NCBI RefSeq assembly: GCF_000373365.1
Contig: NZ_KB891103.1
Coordinates: 181,474 to 245,473 of the forward strand
DNA: 64,000 nucleotides
Source: Parafrankia discariae
GTDB taxonomy: Bacteria; Actinomycetota; Actinomycetes; Frankiales; Frankiaceae
Direction: 5' to 3'
Of the stretch, positions 37,322-45,081 are shown piece by piece (within the stretch, counting starts at the first letter, position 1; every line of letters starts with the position of its first letter). The notes under the pieces are model-generated. The model searched no databases, was not told the DNA's origin, and saw nothing but the letters and a program-made list of their open reading frames with translations. A program made the translations under genes and the position numbers.

Positions 37322-37417
37322 GGTGAGCGGCTGGCCCGGTGAGCGGCTGGCCCGGTGAGCGGCTGGCCTGGTGAGCGGCTGGCCTGGTGAGCGGCTGGCC
37401 TGGTGAGCGGCTGGCCT
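37322..37417. repeat. Minisatellite, six 16-bp units
   Basis: The unit GGTGAGCGGCTGGCCY is repeated six times without gaps (two with C, four with T at the last base), plus a partial seventh unit. The 16-bp period is not a multiple of three, so it is non-coding. There are no spacers, so it is not CRISPR. Confidence 0.95.
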
Positions 37418-37533
37418 GGTGAGCCCGGCCCGCGGAGCGGCCGGCTCGATGGAACCCGATCCGTGAAGCCCGGCCCGTGAGCGGCCGGCCGCCGTTCGTG
37501 GCGGGCCGCGGCGCGCTCGCCACCGGCGTCCAG

Positions 37534-37601
37534 CTCGCCGTTTGGTGGCGGCCTCGCCCTTCGGGGCGGAATCAGGCCGGATTGGCCTCTGAAAGGGCGA
37601 G
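37534..37601. repeat. Dispersed palindromic repeat, copy B
   Basis: Starts with CTCGCCGTTTGG exactly as copy A (1673) and ends CTCTGAAAGGGCGAG, where copy A has CCCTGAAACGGCGAG. An inner CTCGCCCTT can pair with AAGGGCGAG as an alternative stem. A further AAAGGGCGAG follows at 37611-37620. Intergenic, like copy A. Confidence 0.6.
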
Positions 37602-38162
37602 CCCGGCGACAAAGGGCGAGGGCGGCTGGGCCCGTCCCACGCGAGGGCCCGCTGCGCGTCAAGGCCAGCCCACGCCAGCCCACGGCGGTCCACGCCAGCC
37701 CACGCCAGCCCGCGGCGGCCCGCGGCGGCGGCGCCTGCGGGCTGGCGCCCGACGCGGCTCCCGGGAGGCTCTCCCGGCCGGCGGCACCGCGCCGGTCCGT
37801 TTCAACGGTCCCAGGAGCTCCGTTCACGTCCCACGTGCGCGGTGACACGTGCACGGTGAAGGTGGCCGGGGGTCGGGCCTCCCGGTAGTCCGCGGCCGCC
37901 GGATCCCGCCGGGAAGAGACGGGCCGGGGACGGAGTGAACCGGGCGCGCGAGCGGCCCGGCGGGTGGTACCGGCTCGGTCCGCCGAGGCTGGGAACCCCC
38001 GCACAAGCCAGGAAGTTCTGGTCACCTAACGTGTTGGGACGTGATCCTCGTGTGGCCGCACAAAAACGTGACCGGAAGCTCAGCACCCCTCCTGACCTGG
38101 GCAGATGCGGCGCCGCAAGGGGCCCTTCTTTGCACACTCGACGTAGTTGAGGAGGACTAGTG

Positions 38163-38192
38163 TTTACCCGCACCATCCGTGTGGACTAGTCT
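38163..38192 (+). promoter_or_regulatory. Candidate promoter of the riboswitch-NlpC/P60 transcript
   Basis: TTTACC (38163-38168), an 18-bp spacer and TAGTCT (38187-38192, TANNNT) would start RNA near 38199, just before the riboswitch. The -35 match is moderate. Confidence 0.4.
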
Positions 38193-38204
38193 CGCTTCCG
38201 ACGT

Positions 38205-38350
38205 CACGACAACACCGGACCGAACGCCGAATCCTGCCCGCGGTCCTGGTGTCCCCTCCGAGTCGTCACCACGGGCAGGAGCGGGGGACCCACCTCCACC
38301 GGCTGGCGCCACGACACGGCGCTGGCCTAGGGGTGAAGTCCATCGCGTGA
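38205..38350 (+). promoter_or_regulatory. ydaO/yuaA riboswitch (cyclic di-AMP)
   Basis: Conserved blocks appear in the right order: AACGCCGAATCC (38223-38234), a stem with GGGCAGGAGCGGGGGACCCA (38273-38292), and CCTAGGGGTGAAGTCC (38326-38341). These match the ydaO consensus (NAATCC, GGGGGACCCA, GGGGTGAA). It lies 10-20 bp before the NlpC/P60 start. In actinobacteria this element is known to control cell-wall hydrolases, where c-di-AMP generally switches expression off. Confidence 0.88.
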
Positions 38351-38360
38351 AGGTCGCGCT

Positions 38361-39539
38361 ATGGACCGGGCAGCCCAGCCCGAACCCGACAGCTCACCTC
38401 GCAGGCGTACGGGAAGGAACGCAACGTTGTCTGCGCAAAGTGTGCAGCTTGATGCTGAGAGACGCCGGCAGGAAGGGCGCGGTCGCCACCGTGCGCCGTC
38501 CGCCCCCACGGCGTCCAGCCGAGCCAGAGCCAGGGCCCGCACCGTCGCGGCCATCACCACCGGAACCGTCGCGGTCTCCGGGGTGGCACTCGCCGGGTGC
38601 GCCCAGGATGTGAACTCGGACGTCGCGCTGGACGACGGCACGAACACCGCTCCGATGACGCTCGCGACCCAGATCGGGTCCCGGCTGGCGGTCGACGGAG
38701 CCATCCAGGCCGCCACCGCGACCGGCGGCGGGTCCGGAACCGTTCTCGACGCCACCACGGACATCTCCGCGCCGACTCTCTCGTCGAAGATCGACGTCGG
38801 CCTGCGCGTGACGAACCCCGAGGTCACGGTCAACGCGGACGAGCCCGTCAACATCGGCTTCTCGCTCTACAACGAGGAGACGCAGGCCCCGCTCGCGGAC
38901 CAGCTCATCAAGGTCCAGGTCAAGCTGCCGACCGGGTGGGCCACCTTCCTGCACCTGACCACGGACGACCGCGGCTTCGCGTCGTACACCGCCAAGGTGC
39001 TGACCACCACGAACGTCACGGCGATCTTCGACGGGACTGACGCCCTCCAGTCGGCGCACTCGGAGAACGACGCCACGCTGCACGTCCGCCCGGCTCCGCC
39101 GCCGGTGCCCGCGCAGGCCTCACGCAGCGCGGACCGCACGGGCGTGAACGTCAGCACCCCGGTGGTCAGCGTCAACCTGCCGGCCAGCACCATCGGCGAG
39201 AAGGCCGTCTACCTGGCCTCGCTACAGGCCGGCAAGCCGTACGTCTACGGCGCCGAGGGCCCCAGCTCCTTCGACTGCTCCGGTCTGGTGCAGTACGTGT
39301 ACCGGCAGCTCGGCAAGAGCGTGCCGCGCACCACCGACGCGCAGTACGCCGCCACCACGCGGATCTCCCAGTACAACAAGGCGCCCGGCGACCTGATCTT
39401 CTTCGGGGCTCCCGGCAACATCTACCACGTCGGCATCTACGCCGGCGACGGCAAGATGTGGGTCGCGCCGCACAGTGGTGACGTCGTCAAGCTTCAGACG
39501 ATCTACACGACCTCGTACTCGGTCGGCCGCATCCCCTAA
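38361..39539 (+). CDS. NlpC/P60 cell-wall endopeptidase, probable lipoprotein
   Basis: A 392-residue protein. After a basic N-region of about 60 residues comes the signal segment TVAAITTGTVAVSGVALAGC, ending in a lipobox LAGC. A beta-sandwich region (about 105-215) is followed by the NlpC/P60 domain: GKPYVYGAEGPSSFDCSGLV with the catalytic Cys, then NIYHVGIYAG with the catalytic His, and APHSGDVV. It cleaves peptidoglycan stem peptides. ATG 38361 has GAAGG seven bases upstream; shorter starts (TTG, GTG) further in would give a more usual N-region. It is controlled by the riboswitch just upstream. Confidence 0.92.
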   Translation: MDRAAQPEPDSSPRRRTGRNATLSAQSVQLDAERRRQEGRGRHRAPSAPTASSRARARARTVAAITTGTVAVSGVALAGCAQDVNSDVALDDGTNTAPMTLATQIGSRLAVDGAIQAATATGGGSGTVLDATTDISAPTLSSKIDVGLRVTNPEVTVNADEPVNIGFSLYNEETQAPLADQLIKVQVKLPTGWATFLHLTTDDRGFASYTAKVLTTTNVTAIFDGTDALQSAHSENDATLHVRPAPPPVPAQASRSADRTGVNVSTPVVSVNLPASTIGEKAVYLASLQAGKPYVYGAEGPSSFDCSGLVQYVYRQLGKSVPRTTDAQYAATTRISQYNKAPGDLIFFGAPGNIYHVGIYAGDGKMWVAPHSGDVVKLQTIYTTSYSVGRIP

Positions 39540-40076
39540 GCAGGGCGGCCCGGCAAGAAGACTGGCTGTTCTCGACGTCGGTCGTTCCACAAGCCCACGC
39601 ACCGCTCGGACGGGGCTGCCAGGATACGGACGCCCCGTCCCCCGGAACGAGCCGCAGCGCGATCTCCCCCTCCGATCGCGCCCGGCTCCGCCGCCGGGTC
39701 GGGGTTGTCGGGATCAACCCCGACCCGGCGGGTCTTCCGGAGCTGACCAGGTCCCCTGTGCCGGACCATCGTCGTCGCGTCCACTCGGAACGAGCTGTCT
39801 CACGGAACGTCCGTGCCCCGCAACGACCGGGGTAGTACTTCCGTGGACAGACTCCAGCACCTTTCGTGACGGTTTCACTACGTGACGCCTTCATCGGGCC
39901 GGTTGACGGCCATGAGCAGTAGGCCGTTGCGGCATCATTCTACTTCGGCATAAGTAGCGTAGATGTAGCTTTAGCCGGTCAGACTGCCACTACCGGGCAG
40001 CAAAACCCCATTCAGACCAACCCGTCACCCAACGCAAACCCACACAAAAGTCAACCACACCCCACCGCTCCGCGAT
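39540..40076. other. Non-coding stretch before the 6C RNA
   Basis: It contains the strong terminator at 39691-39731 and then an AT-richer part (about 39900-40070) with TAAGTA and TAGATG hexamers that could belong to a promoter. The last 50 bases are A/C-rich and unstructured, like the 5' leader of an RNA. No gene seen. Confidence 0.5.
39691..39731 (+). terminator. 17-bp perfect hairpin after the NlpC/P60 gene
   Basis: CCGCCGGGTCGGGGTTG pairs fully with CAACCCCGACCCGGCGG around a 7-nt loop, 150 bp after the stop. There is no U tract. One of the strongest hairpins in the window. Confidence 0.75.
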
Positions 40077-40312
40077 CCTTCCGGTGGGACGGACGTCAGA
40101 TCCCCCCCCATCTGACGTCCGTCCGGCCGGAAGGCCCCGGACTCCGCTGGCCGTCTGTCCGATCCCCCCCCCCATCGGGCCGGCGGCCAGCGGACCCCCG
40201 TAAACCTTCCGGCCGCCCGCTGGTCCGTCGGGGCCGTTACCCCCCCTCCCGGCGACGTCGACGGACCGCTCGGGCCCCGGCCGCTCCACCCTCGCGGGTG
40301 CGGCGGCCGGGG
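40077..40312 (+). ncRNA. 6C-type RNA with three C-loop hairpins
   Basis: Hairpin 1 (40077-40134): an 8-bp outer and 15-bp inner stem (GGACGGACGTCAGAT with its complement) and a loop of eight C. Hairpin 2 (40143-40194): an 11-bp outer stem (TCCGCTGGCCG) and CCGAT/ATCGG inner stem, one mismatch, loop of ten C. Hairpin 3 (40210-40283): GGTCCGTCG/CGACGGACC with a loop containing seven C. A fourth hairpin, CCCCGGCCGC/GCGGCCGGGG (40275-40312), may be the terminator. Two hairpins with six or more C in the loops define actinobacterial 6C RNA (Rfam 6C, M. tuberculosis B11), a trans-acting small RNA. Ends are approximate. Confidence 0.8.
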
Positions 40313-40435
40313 CTCCGGGAAGACTCCAAGGGCGGCCCCTCGCCGCGGCGAACACACAGCACCGCGGCAGGCACAAGCCCCGAAATGGCCAGCGAGCCGT
40401 CCCCGACAGGACCAACGGCCGCCCGATCCATTAAA

Positions 40436-40473
40436 TGACTAGTTCTTTGCTACTAGCGCGAACTGTCTAGTCA
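40436..40473. other. Imperfect dyad in the 3' region of the hydrolase-like gene
   Basis: TGACTAG...TTC at 40436-40445 and GAAC...CTAGTCA at 40460-40473 form an interrupted inverted repeat in an AT-rich patch, 20 bp beyond the hydrolase-like gene stop. It may help terminate that gene. Confidence 0.3.
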
Positions 40474-40492
40474 GTGCACCGAACCGAGCCGG

Positions 40493-41161
40493 TCAGACCT
40501 TCCGGCGAAGGTCGCGGGAGAAGTCCCACAGCGTGCTGGAGACCTTTTTGTTCCAGTTCGTCTCGGCGACCCGCCCGTGCGGGGCGACGGTGTCGCAGGT
40601 GGGGCCAGGCTCTGCTTCGAACTGTCCCACGACGCCCACCGCCGCGTAGACGGGGGGGCCGGGCGAGCAGGCCGCGAGCAGGGCGAGCCGGGCGCCCTCC
40701 CCGATACCCCAGACGTAAACCCGATTCAGGTCGATGTCGGTGCGCTCCTCGTCCATGTAACGGACGACGTCGCGCAGGTACTGCTGGTCCGCTCCGTTAG
40801 GGTCGTCGAGCCGCCAGGTACCGGCGACCGCCTCCGGGAAGGCGAGCGCGAAGTGACGGCGGTTCGCCAGCGACGACGCGCCACTGTCGTGTTCCAGTGA
40901 ACTCGCATCCGTATTGTCATCGTGCAGGATGATTACCAGGGGCAACGGGTCGTTCGGTTTGGAGTCCGCCTGAACGAGCAGCTCCCGGTCGGCCGACGGA
41001 TAGCCATCCGGGATTGTGACCCGTTCGACCTTGGGACGGCCATTGGCCGCGACGAGCCACCAGATGGCCACAAGTGCCACCCCGGCGATGATCACGTTTC
41101 TCTTGTTCTTGCCCCACCAGCCGGCAAGGGGATTCGACGCCACGATCCAACCGAACCACAC
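40493..41161 (-). CDS. Membrane-anchored alpha/beta-hydrolase-like protein lacking the nucleophile Ser
   Basis: A 222-residue protein with one membrane segment (about 23-39, NVIIAGVALVAIWWLVA). The rest follows the LpqC/polyhydroxybutyrate-depolymerase-like pattern: PLPLVIILHDDNTDASSLE, FALAFPEA, then NRVYVWGIGEGARLALLAAC. The usual nucleophile elbow GxSxG reads GIGEG, so the Ser is Gly. The chain ends about 30 residues later, before where the catalytic His would be. It is probably non-catalytic (binding or structural), or a degraded gene. GTG 41161, no strong ribosome binding site. Confidence 0.7.
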   Translation of the reverse strand: MWFGWIVASNPLAGWWGKNKRNVIIAGVALVAIWWLVAANGRPKVERVTIPDGYPSADRELLVQADSKPNDPLPLVIILHDDNTDASSLEHDSGASSLANRRHFALAFPEAVAGTWRLDDPNGADQQYLRDVVRYMDEERTDIDLNRVYVWGIGEGARLALLAACSPGPPVYAAVGVVGQFEAEPGPTCDTVAPHGRVAETNWNKKVSSTLWDFSRDLRRKV

Positions 41162-41268
41162 CCGGCACCAGGAAATCGCCGAATTCAGCCCAGCGCGTCA
41201 ACGCGGACCCGGGCGGGACGACGCCGGTGGCACTTCCCAGCCCCCGGCCGGCACCGGCGGGCGCCCGG

Positions 41269-42021
41269 TCAGCCCCCGGCGAGTGCCCGCGCCCGTGCCC
41301 GGCGCAGCGTGTCCGCCTCGACCGGGGCGTCCAGCGGGGCCAGCGAGCCATGCACCCAGGTGAGCAGCAGATCGGCCAGGGCCGGGTTCTGGGCCAGCAC
41401 CGGCCCGTGCAGGTAGGTGCCGATGACCTTCCCGTCGACGATGCCGTCGGTGCGCGCGGGGGTGCCGTCGCCGACGCCGAGGCGCACCGTGCCGAGCGGG
41501 ATGCCCCGGGACCCGGGAAGCGCGCGGGTGCGCCCGCCGTGGTTCTCGTACCCGTACAGCGTCGGCAGGCCGAGCCGCTGGTCGGGCTCCACCACGATGT
41601 CACCGACGGCCCGCGGGGGCGGCGGGGCGTCCGGCGGGTCGAACGAGCGGCGGGTCTCCATGTCCACCAGGTGGACGCCCTCGTGGACCCGGCCGTTGCC
41701 GGCCGGGAAGCTCGCCCCGATCACCTGGTAGCCGGCGCAGACGGCGAGCACCGCCGCGCCCCCGGACACCGCGCGCGAGAGCGAGCGGTTGCGGCGCATG
41801 CCGTCCGCGGCCAGGATCTGCGGCTCGTCCTCGCCGCCGCCGAGCAGGTAGATGTCGCAGTCGGCCGGGACCACCTCGCCGGCCGGCACCTCGACGATCT
41901 CGGCCCGCAGGCCACGCCAGCGCAGCCGCTGGGCGAGCACGATCGCGTTGCCGCCGTCACCGTAGGTGCCGAGCAGCTCCGGGTAGATCAGGGCGATCCG
42001 GGTCGCCGACTCGCGGCTCAC
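41269..42021 (-). CDS. gatD: GatD, glutaminase subunit of lipid II isoglutaminyl synthase
   Basis: A 250-residue class-I glutamine amidotransferase. Catalytic Cys lies in VLAVCAGYQVIG, and His in GTYLHGPVLAQNP; GYENHGGRT is the conserved family motif. It supplies ammonia to MurT, which amidates the alpha-carboxylate of D-Glu in the lipid II stem peptide. GTG 42021 overlaps the murT stop, so the two are translated together in equal amounts, as expected for a 1:1 complex. Confidence 0.95.
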   Translation of the reverse strand: MSRESATRIALIYPELLGTYGDGGNAIVLAQRLRWRGLRAEIVEVPAGEVVPADCDIYLLGGGEDEPQILAADGMRRNRSLSRAVSGGAAVLAVCAGYQVIGASFPAGNGRVHEGVHLVDMETRRSFDPPDAPPPPRAVGDIVVEPDQRLGLPTLYGYENHGGRTRALPGSRGIPLGTVRLGVGDGTPARTDGIVDGKVIGTYLHGPVLAQNPALADLLLTWVHGSLAPLDAPVEADTLRRARARALAGG

Positions 42022-43268
42022 CGGGTCGTCCGCACGAGCAGGTCGCGGAAGGCGGTGTAGTTCGCGACGACGTCCAGTGCCTTGTCGTCCGCCGCGGTCG
42101 CGGCGTCCTCGGCGTCGGCGTGCACGGTGTGGGGCACCTCGGCGTAGGCGAGCCGCACGCTCATGTCCTCCTTGCGGCCTCCGGTGACGAGCACCTGGCG
42201 GCCGGCGAGCCGCTCGAACGGGACGTCCCAGATCCAGGACGGGTCGCGCCCGTCCGCCGTCTGCGAGTTGAAGTCGATCAGTACCGGGCGGGGTGGGGCG
42301 GTGTTGAGCAGCTCCATCATCTCCACCCAGCCGGCCGGGTTCTTCGCGAGCAGCAGGCGGGCCCGCTTCCCGTCGGGGCCCAGCGGCACCTCCTGGTAGC
42401 GGCCCTGGACGTCACCGATGCCACGCATCGCCGCGAGCGCGTCCTCGACGTCGACGCCGAACTCGCGCGCGGCGGCGGCGGCCATCGCCGCGTTCGCGAG
42501 GTTCACCCGCCCGGGCAGGTCGATGTGCGCGGGAATGCGCCGCCCGAACCACATCAGCTCGCCCAGCCCGGCGACGGAGACGATCGGTTCCGGGCGGGCC
42601 AGGCCGCACTCGCACCACCAGCCGGTGGCGTTGCGGTGCAGCAGCCGGGCGCACTGCGGGCAGACCATCGCGTCGGCGGTCCAGTTCTGCCCCGCCGACA
42701 CCCAGATCTGGCGGGACCAGGTCATCGCCGACCAGGCCACCAGCGGGTCGTCCACGTTCGCGACGACGACGGTGTCGCGCAGGTCGGCGCCCAGCTCGCG
42801 CCAGAGCGCCGCGATGCGCCGCGTCTCGTTGGACCGGTCGAGCTGGTCGCGGGAGATGTTGAGCAGCAGCACCACCCGCGGCCCGATCGCCCGCGCCACC
42901 TTGGGCAGCCAGATCTCGTCGACCTCGAGGGCCGCGGCCGCGTCGTAGGGCGGCTTGGACAGCGCCGCCATCACGCCGGGCGCCATGTTCGCGCCGCCGC
43001 TGTTCGACTTGACCGGGCCGAGGGTCCCCAGCGCGCGGGCCAGCAGGCGGGTGGTGGTCGTCTTGCCGTTCGTGGCCGAGACGCACGCCGTGAGCCGGTT
43101 CGAACCGACCTCGGCCAGCGCGTTCGGTGAGATCCGCAGGGCGAGCTTGCCGCCGATCATCTCGCCCGAACCCCGGCCGAGACGGCGGGACGCCGTGGCG
43201 GCCAACCGCTCGACGGCGAGCGCGGCCTGGGTACGGGCGGAGAGCCGGCGGCGTGGCTGAGAGGTCAT
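42018..43268 (-). CDS. murT: MurT, synthetase subunit of lipid II isoglutaminyl synthase
   Basis: A 416-residue Mur-ligase-like enzyme. It has ATP site SATNGKTTTTRLLARAL, DEIWLPKVAR and LLNISRDQLDR, and the zinc ribbon AMVCPQCARLL / WWCECGL characteristic of MurT, then the C-terminal DUF1727 (KNPAGWVEMMELL, LIDFNSQTADGRDPSWIWDV). It activates the D-Glu carboxylate of lipid II for amidation with ammonia from GatD. ATG 43268 has GGAGGAG five bases upstream; ATG 43271 is adjacent. The frame's extension to 43496 is low-complexity and not used. Confidence 0.95.
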   Translation of the reverse strand: MTSQPRRRLSARTQAALAVERLAATASRRLGRGSGEMIGGKLALRISPNALAEVGSNRLTACVSATNGKTTTTRLLARALGTLGPVKSNSGGANMAPGVMAALSKPPYDAAAALEVDEIWLPKVARAIGPRVVLLLNISRDQLDRSNETRRIAALWRELGADLRDTVVVANVDDPLVAWSAMTWSRQIWVSAGQNWTADAMVCPQCARLLHRNATGWWCECGLARPEPIVSVAGLGELMWFGRRIPAHIDLPGRVNLANAAMAAAAAREFGVDVEDALAAMRGIGDVQGRYQEVPLGPDGKRARLLLAKNPAGWVEMMELLNTAPPRPVLIDFNSQTADGRDPSWIWDVPFERLAGRQVLVTGGRKEDMSVRLAYAEVPHTVHADAEDAATAADDKALDVVANYTAFRDLLVRTTR

Positions 43269-43633
43269 CATCGCTCCTCCAGATTGCCATGCCCGCGCCC
43301 GCCACCGGTGCCCACCCCGCGCTGTGCGCCGTTCACGCGGTTCGCGGTATGCGCGGGGCCGTTCGCCGGTACCCGCGGGCTGTTCGCGGCAGGCGCGGCC
43401 GGCCCGCACCCGTGGCGGGGGCGGCGCCGAGTGGGTAGGACCCAGCCCGGGCCCGAACCCCCGGCCGGGGGTTCGGGAGCACTCATGAGCGGGCAACCAC
43501 AGCCCCAGGTGGATGAGTAGGACGCCCAGAGGTGAGAATCACAGAAGTGATGGGGCATCACCCCGGGTCGGCGGACGCACAGATCACGTGAGGACACGTG
43601 AGGACCCGGCGGGAAGGGACGTGAGGACAGACA
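43269..43633. other. Divergent intergenic region, 365 bp
   Basis: No gene. It holds a perfect 26-bp palindrome at 43452-43477 (half-site CCCGAACCCCCGG). Just before the right-hand gene are two tandem CACGTGAGGA units (43585-43604) and a third ACGTGAGGAC at 43620-43629, which contain GTGAGG-type ribosome-binding sequence. Promoters for murT-gatD and the tadA operon must lie here. Confidence 0.5.
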
Positions 43634-44119
43634 GTGACCACTAAGGGGATAGCGATCGCCCGTGACGGCGAGCGATGGACGGCTCACGACCTCGACATCG
43701 CCGACATGGAGGATCTCGACGCACTCGTCGACGCCATGCACGACCTCTCCTCGGGCACGGTCATCGCGTTCGTGGAGGAGGACGACGAGTACCTGGCCAT
43801 CGTGCGCATCGGCGCACAGGACCCCGATCCGAAGGTCTTCCTCTCGGACCGCCGGGTCCTGCTGAGCTCCGACCACGCCGAGCGGCTCTTCGCCGACGCG
43901 CTCCCGTCCATGGTGGCGCTGGAGGACGACGCGGAGGACGACGCCCCGGTTGGCCAGGCGTCACCCGTCGGCGACCTCGACCTGCTGGCGGATCTCGGGA
44001 CGAACACGGAGGCGCTGCTGGAGCTGATCGCCGAGGAGGGCATGCTGCCCGCCGACGTGATCAGCGCGGTCAGCGAGCGGGCCGGCGCCGGGGAGATCTT
44101 CGACGAGGTCCGTGGCTGA
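43634..44119 (+). CDS. tRNA adenosine deaminase-associated protein
   Basis: A 161-residue acidic protein. It has FVEEDDEYLAIVRIG, DPKVFLSDRRVLLSSDHAERLF and a C-terminal GDLDLLADLGTNTEALLELI. This is the conserved partner found next to tadA in actinobacteria (TIGR03941). GTG 43634 follows GTGAGGACAGACA. It overlaps tadA by 8 bp. Molecular role unknown; the constant pairing suggests help in tRNA wobble editing. Confidence 0.88.
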   Translation: MTTKGIAIARDGERWTAHDLDIADMEDLDALVDAMHDLSSGTVIAFVEEDDEYLAIVRIGAQDPDPKVFLSDRRVLLSSDHAERLFADALPSMVALEDDAEDDAPVGQASPVGDLDLLADLGTNTEALLELIAEEGMLPADVISAVSERAGAGEIFDEVRG

Positions 44120-44690
44120 CACCCGCTCGCCGGTGGCCGCCGCCGGCCTGCCGGTCGCGAGTACCGGCGCGCCGGCGGCGGTCACCCGCGTACCGGCGGC
44201 GGACGGCTACCGGGAGGCGATGGGGCTCGCCCTGGCCGAGGCCGATCTCGCCAGGGCCGCCGGGGACGTTCCGGTCGGCGCGGTCGTCGTGGCGGCGGAC
44301 GGGGCGGTCCTCGGTCGTGGCCACAACGCGCGTGAGGCCGCCGGCGACCCGACCGCGCACGCCGAGGTGGTGGCGCTGCGCCGGGCGGCGGCCCGGCTGG
44401 GCTCCTGGCGCCTGAGCGGGGCGACCCTGGTGGTGACCCTGGAGCCGTGCACCATGTGCGCGGGGGCGCTCGTCCTGGCCCGGGTGGACCGGCTCGTCTA
44501 CGGCGCCGTGGACGACAAGGCCGGCGCCGTGGGCTCCCTGTGGGACGTCGTCCGCGACCGGCGGTTGAACCACCGCCCCGAGGTCGTCGCGGGCGTGCGC
44601 GGGCAGGAGTGCTCGGAGCAGCTCGCCGCCTTCTTCGCCGACCGGCGGACGCAACGCCGCGACACGCGCCGTCCGCGCACCCCCGACTAA
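44112..44690 (+). CDS. tadA: tRNA-specific adenosine deaminase
   Basis: Converts A34 to inosine in tRNA-Arg(ACG). The 192-residue protein has the zinc-deaminase motifs TAHAEVVALRRAA (His ligand, catalytic Glu) and LEPCTMCAGALVLARV (PCxxC ligands), and VYGAVDDKAGAVGS. The first 30 residues are Ala/Val-rich and not part of the core, so a later start is possible. Translationally coupled to the preceding gene. A tRNA-Ser follows 34 bp downstream. Confidence 0.95.
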   Translation: MADTRSPVAAAGLPVASTGAPAAVTRVPAADGYREAMGLALAEADLARAAGDVPVGAVVVAADGAVLGRGHNAREAAGDPTAHAEVVALRRAAARLGSWRLSGATLVVTLEPCTMCAGALVLARVDRLVYGAVDDKAGAVGSLWDVVRDRRLNHRPEVVAGVRGQECSEQLAAFFADRRTQRRDTRRPRTPD

Positions 44691-44724
44691 CCGGACCAGG
44701 ACGACGTCGCGTAAGCTAGCCCGC

Positions 44725-44811
44725 GGTGGAGTCGCCTAGTGGCCGAGGGCGCACGCCTCGAAAGCGTGTGAGGGGGCAACCCCTCCGTGGGTTCAAATCC
44801 CACCTCCACCG
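44725..44811 (+). tRNA. tRNA-Ser (anticodon CGA)
   Basis: 87 nt. Acceptor arms GGTGGAG and CTCCACC with discriminator G. Anticodon loop CTCGAAA gives CGA, reading UCG. A long variable arm AGGGGG...CCCCTCC is typical of class II tRNA-Ser. The T-arm is GTGGG-TTCAAAT-CCCAC. CCA is not encoded. A TAAGCT box lies 8 nt upstream. Confidence 0.97.
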
Positions 44812-44826
44812 CCCAGGTAGCAAGCG

Positions 44827-44865
44827 AAACGCCGGGTAGACGCACCAGTCGTCTGCCCGGCGTTT
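44827..44865 (+). terminator. Terminator of tRNA-Ser
   Basis: AAACGCCGGG pairs with CCCGGCGTTT, extended inside by TAGAC/GTCTG, giving a 15-bp stem with a 9-nt loop 15 bp after the tRNA. Confidence 0.85.
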
Positions 44866-45081
44866 GCCTGTTCCGGTCTTCAGTTCCGATCCCGGTCACC
44901 CCTTCCAGCGGATCGCTGTTCCCGATCGCAAACCCCGGTCGCCAACAAAGTCGAGTTGCGTTGACTCCGGAGCGTGTCATAGTCGATGCGCAAGGTAACG
45001 ATCCGTGACCATGCCACCGTCGTTCCGCCAGCGGATCGATATCTCCACGGTCGCTGCGTCATCCGAATCCGGAGGTCAGGA

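Larger units (their letters stand above)
37299..38162. other. Non-coding stretch before the NlpC/P60 riboswitch
   Basis: Besides the minisatellite and repeat copy B, it holds CACGCCAGCC-type short repeats at about 37670-37710. I see no supported gene: long open frames on both strands are Arg/Pro/Gly/Ala-only and repetitive. The last 160 bp become AT-richer towards the promoter of the NlpC/P60 gene. Confidence 0.5.

Noticed and set aside
37322..37417. CRISPR array
   Set aside because: Units are 16 bp and directly adjacent with no unique spacers, and no cas genes are present.
39990..40415. 141-codon minus-strand open frame over the C-loop hairpins
   Set aside because: Its product is low-complexity Gly/Arg/Pro and the base-paired structure of the region explains the sequence better. 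Poly-G on that strand would not form the 6C fold.
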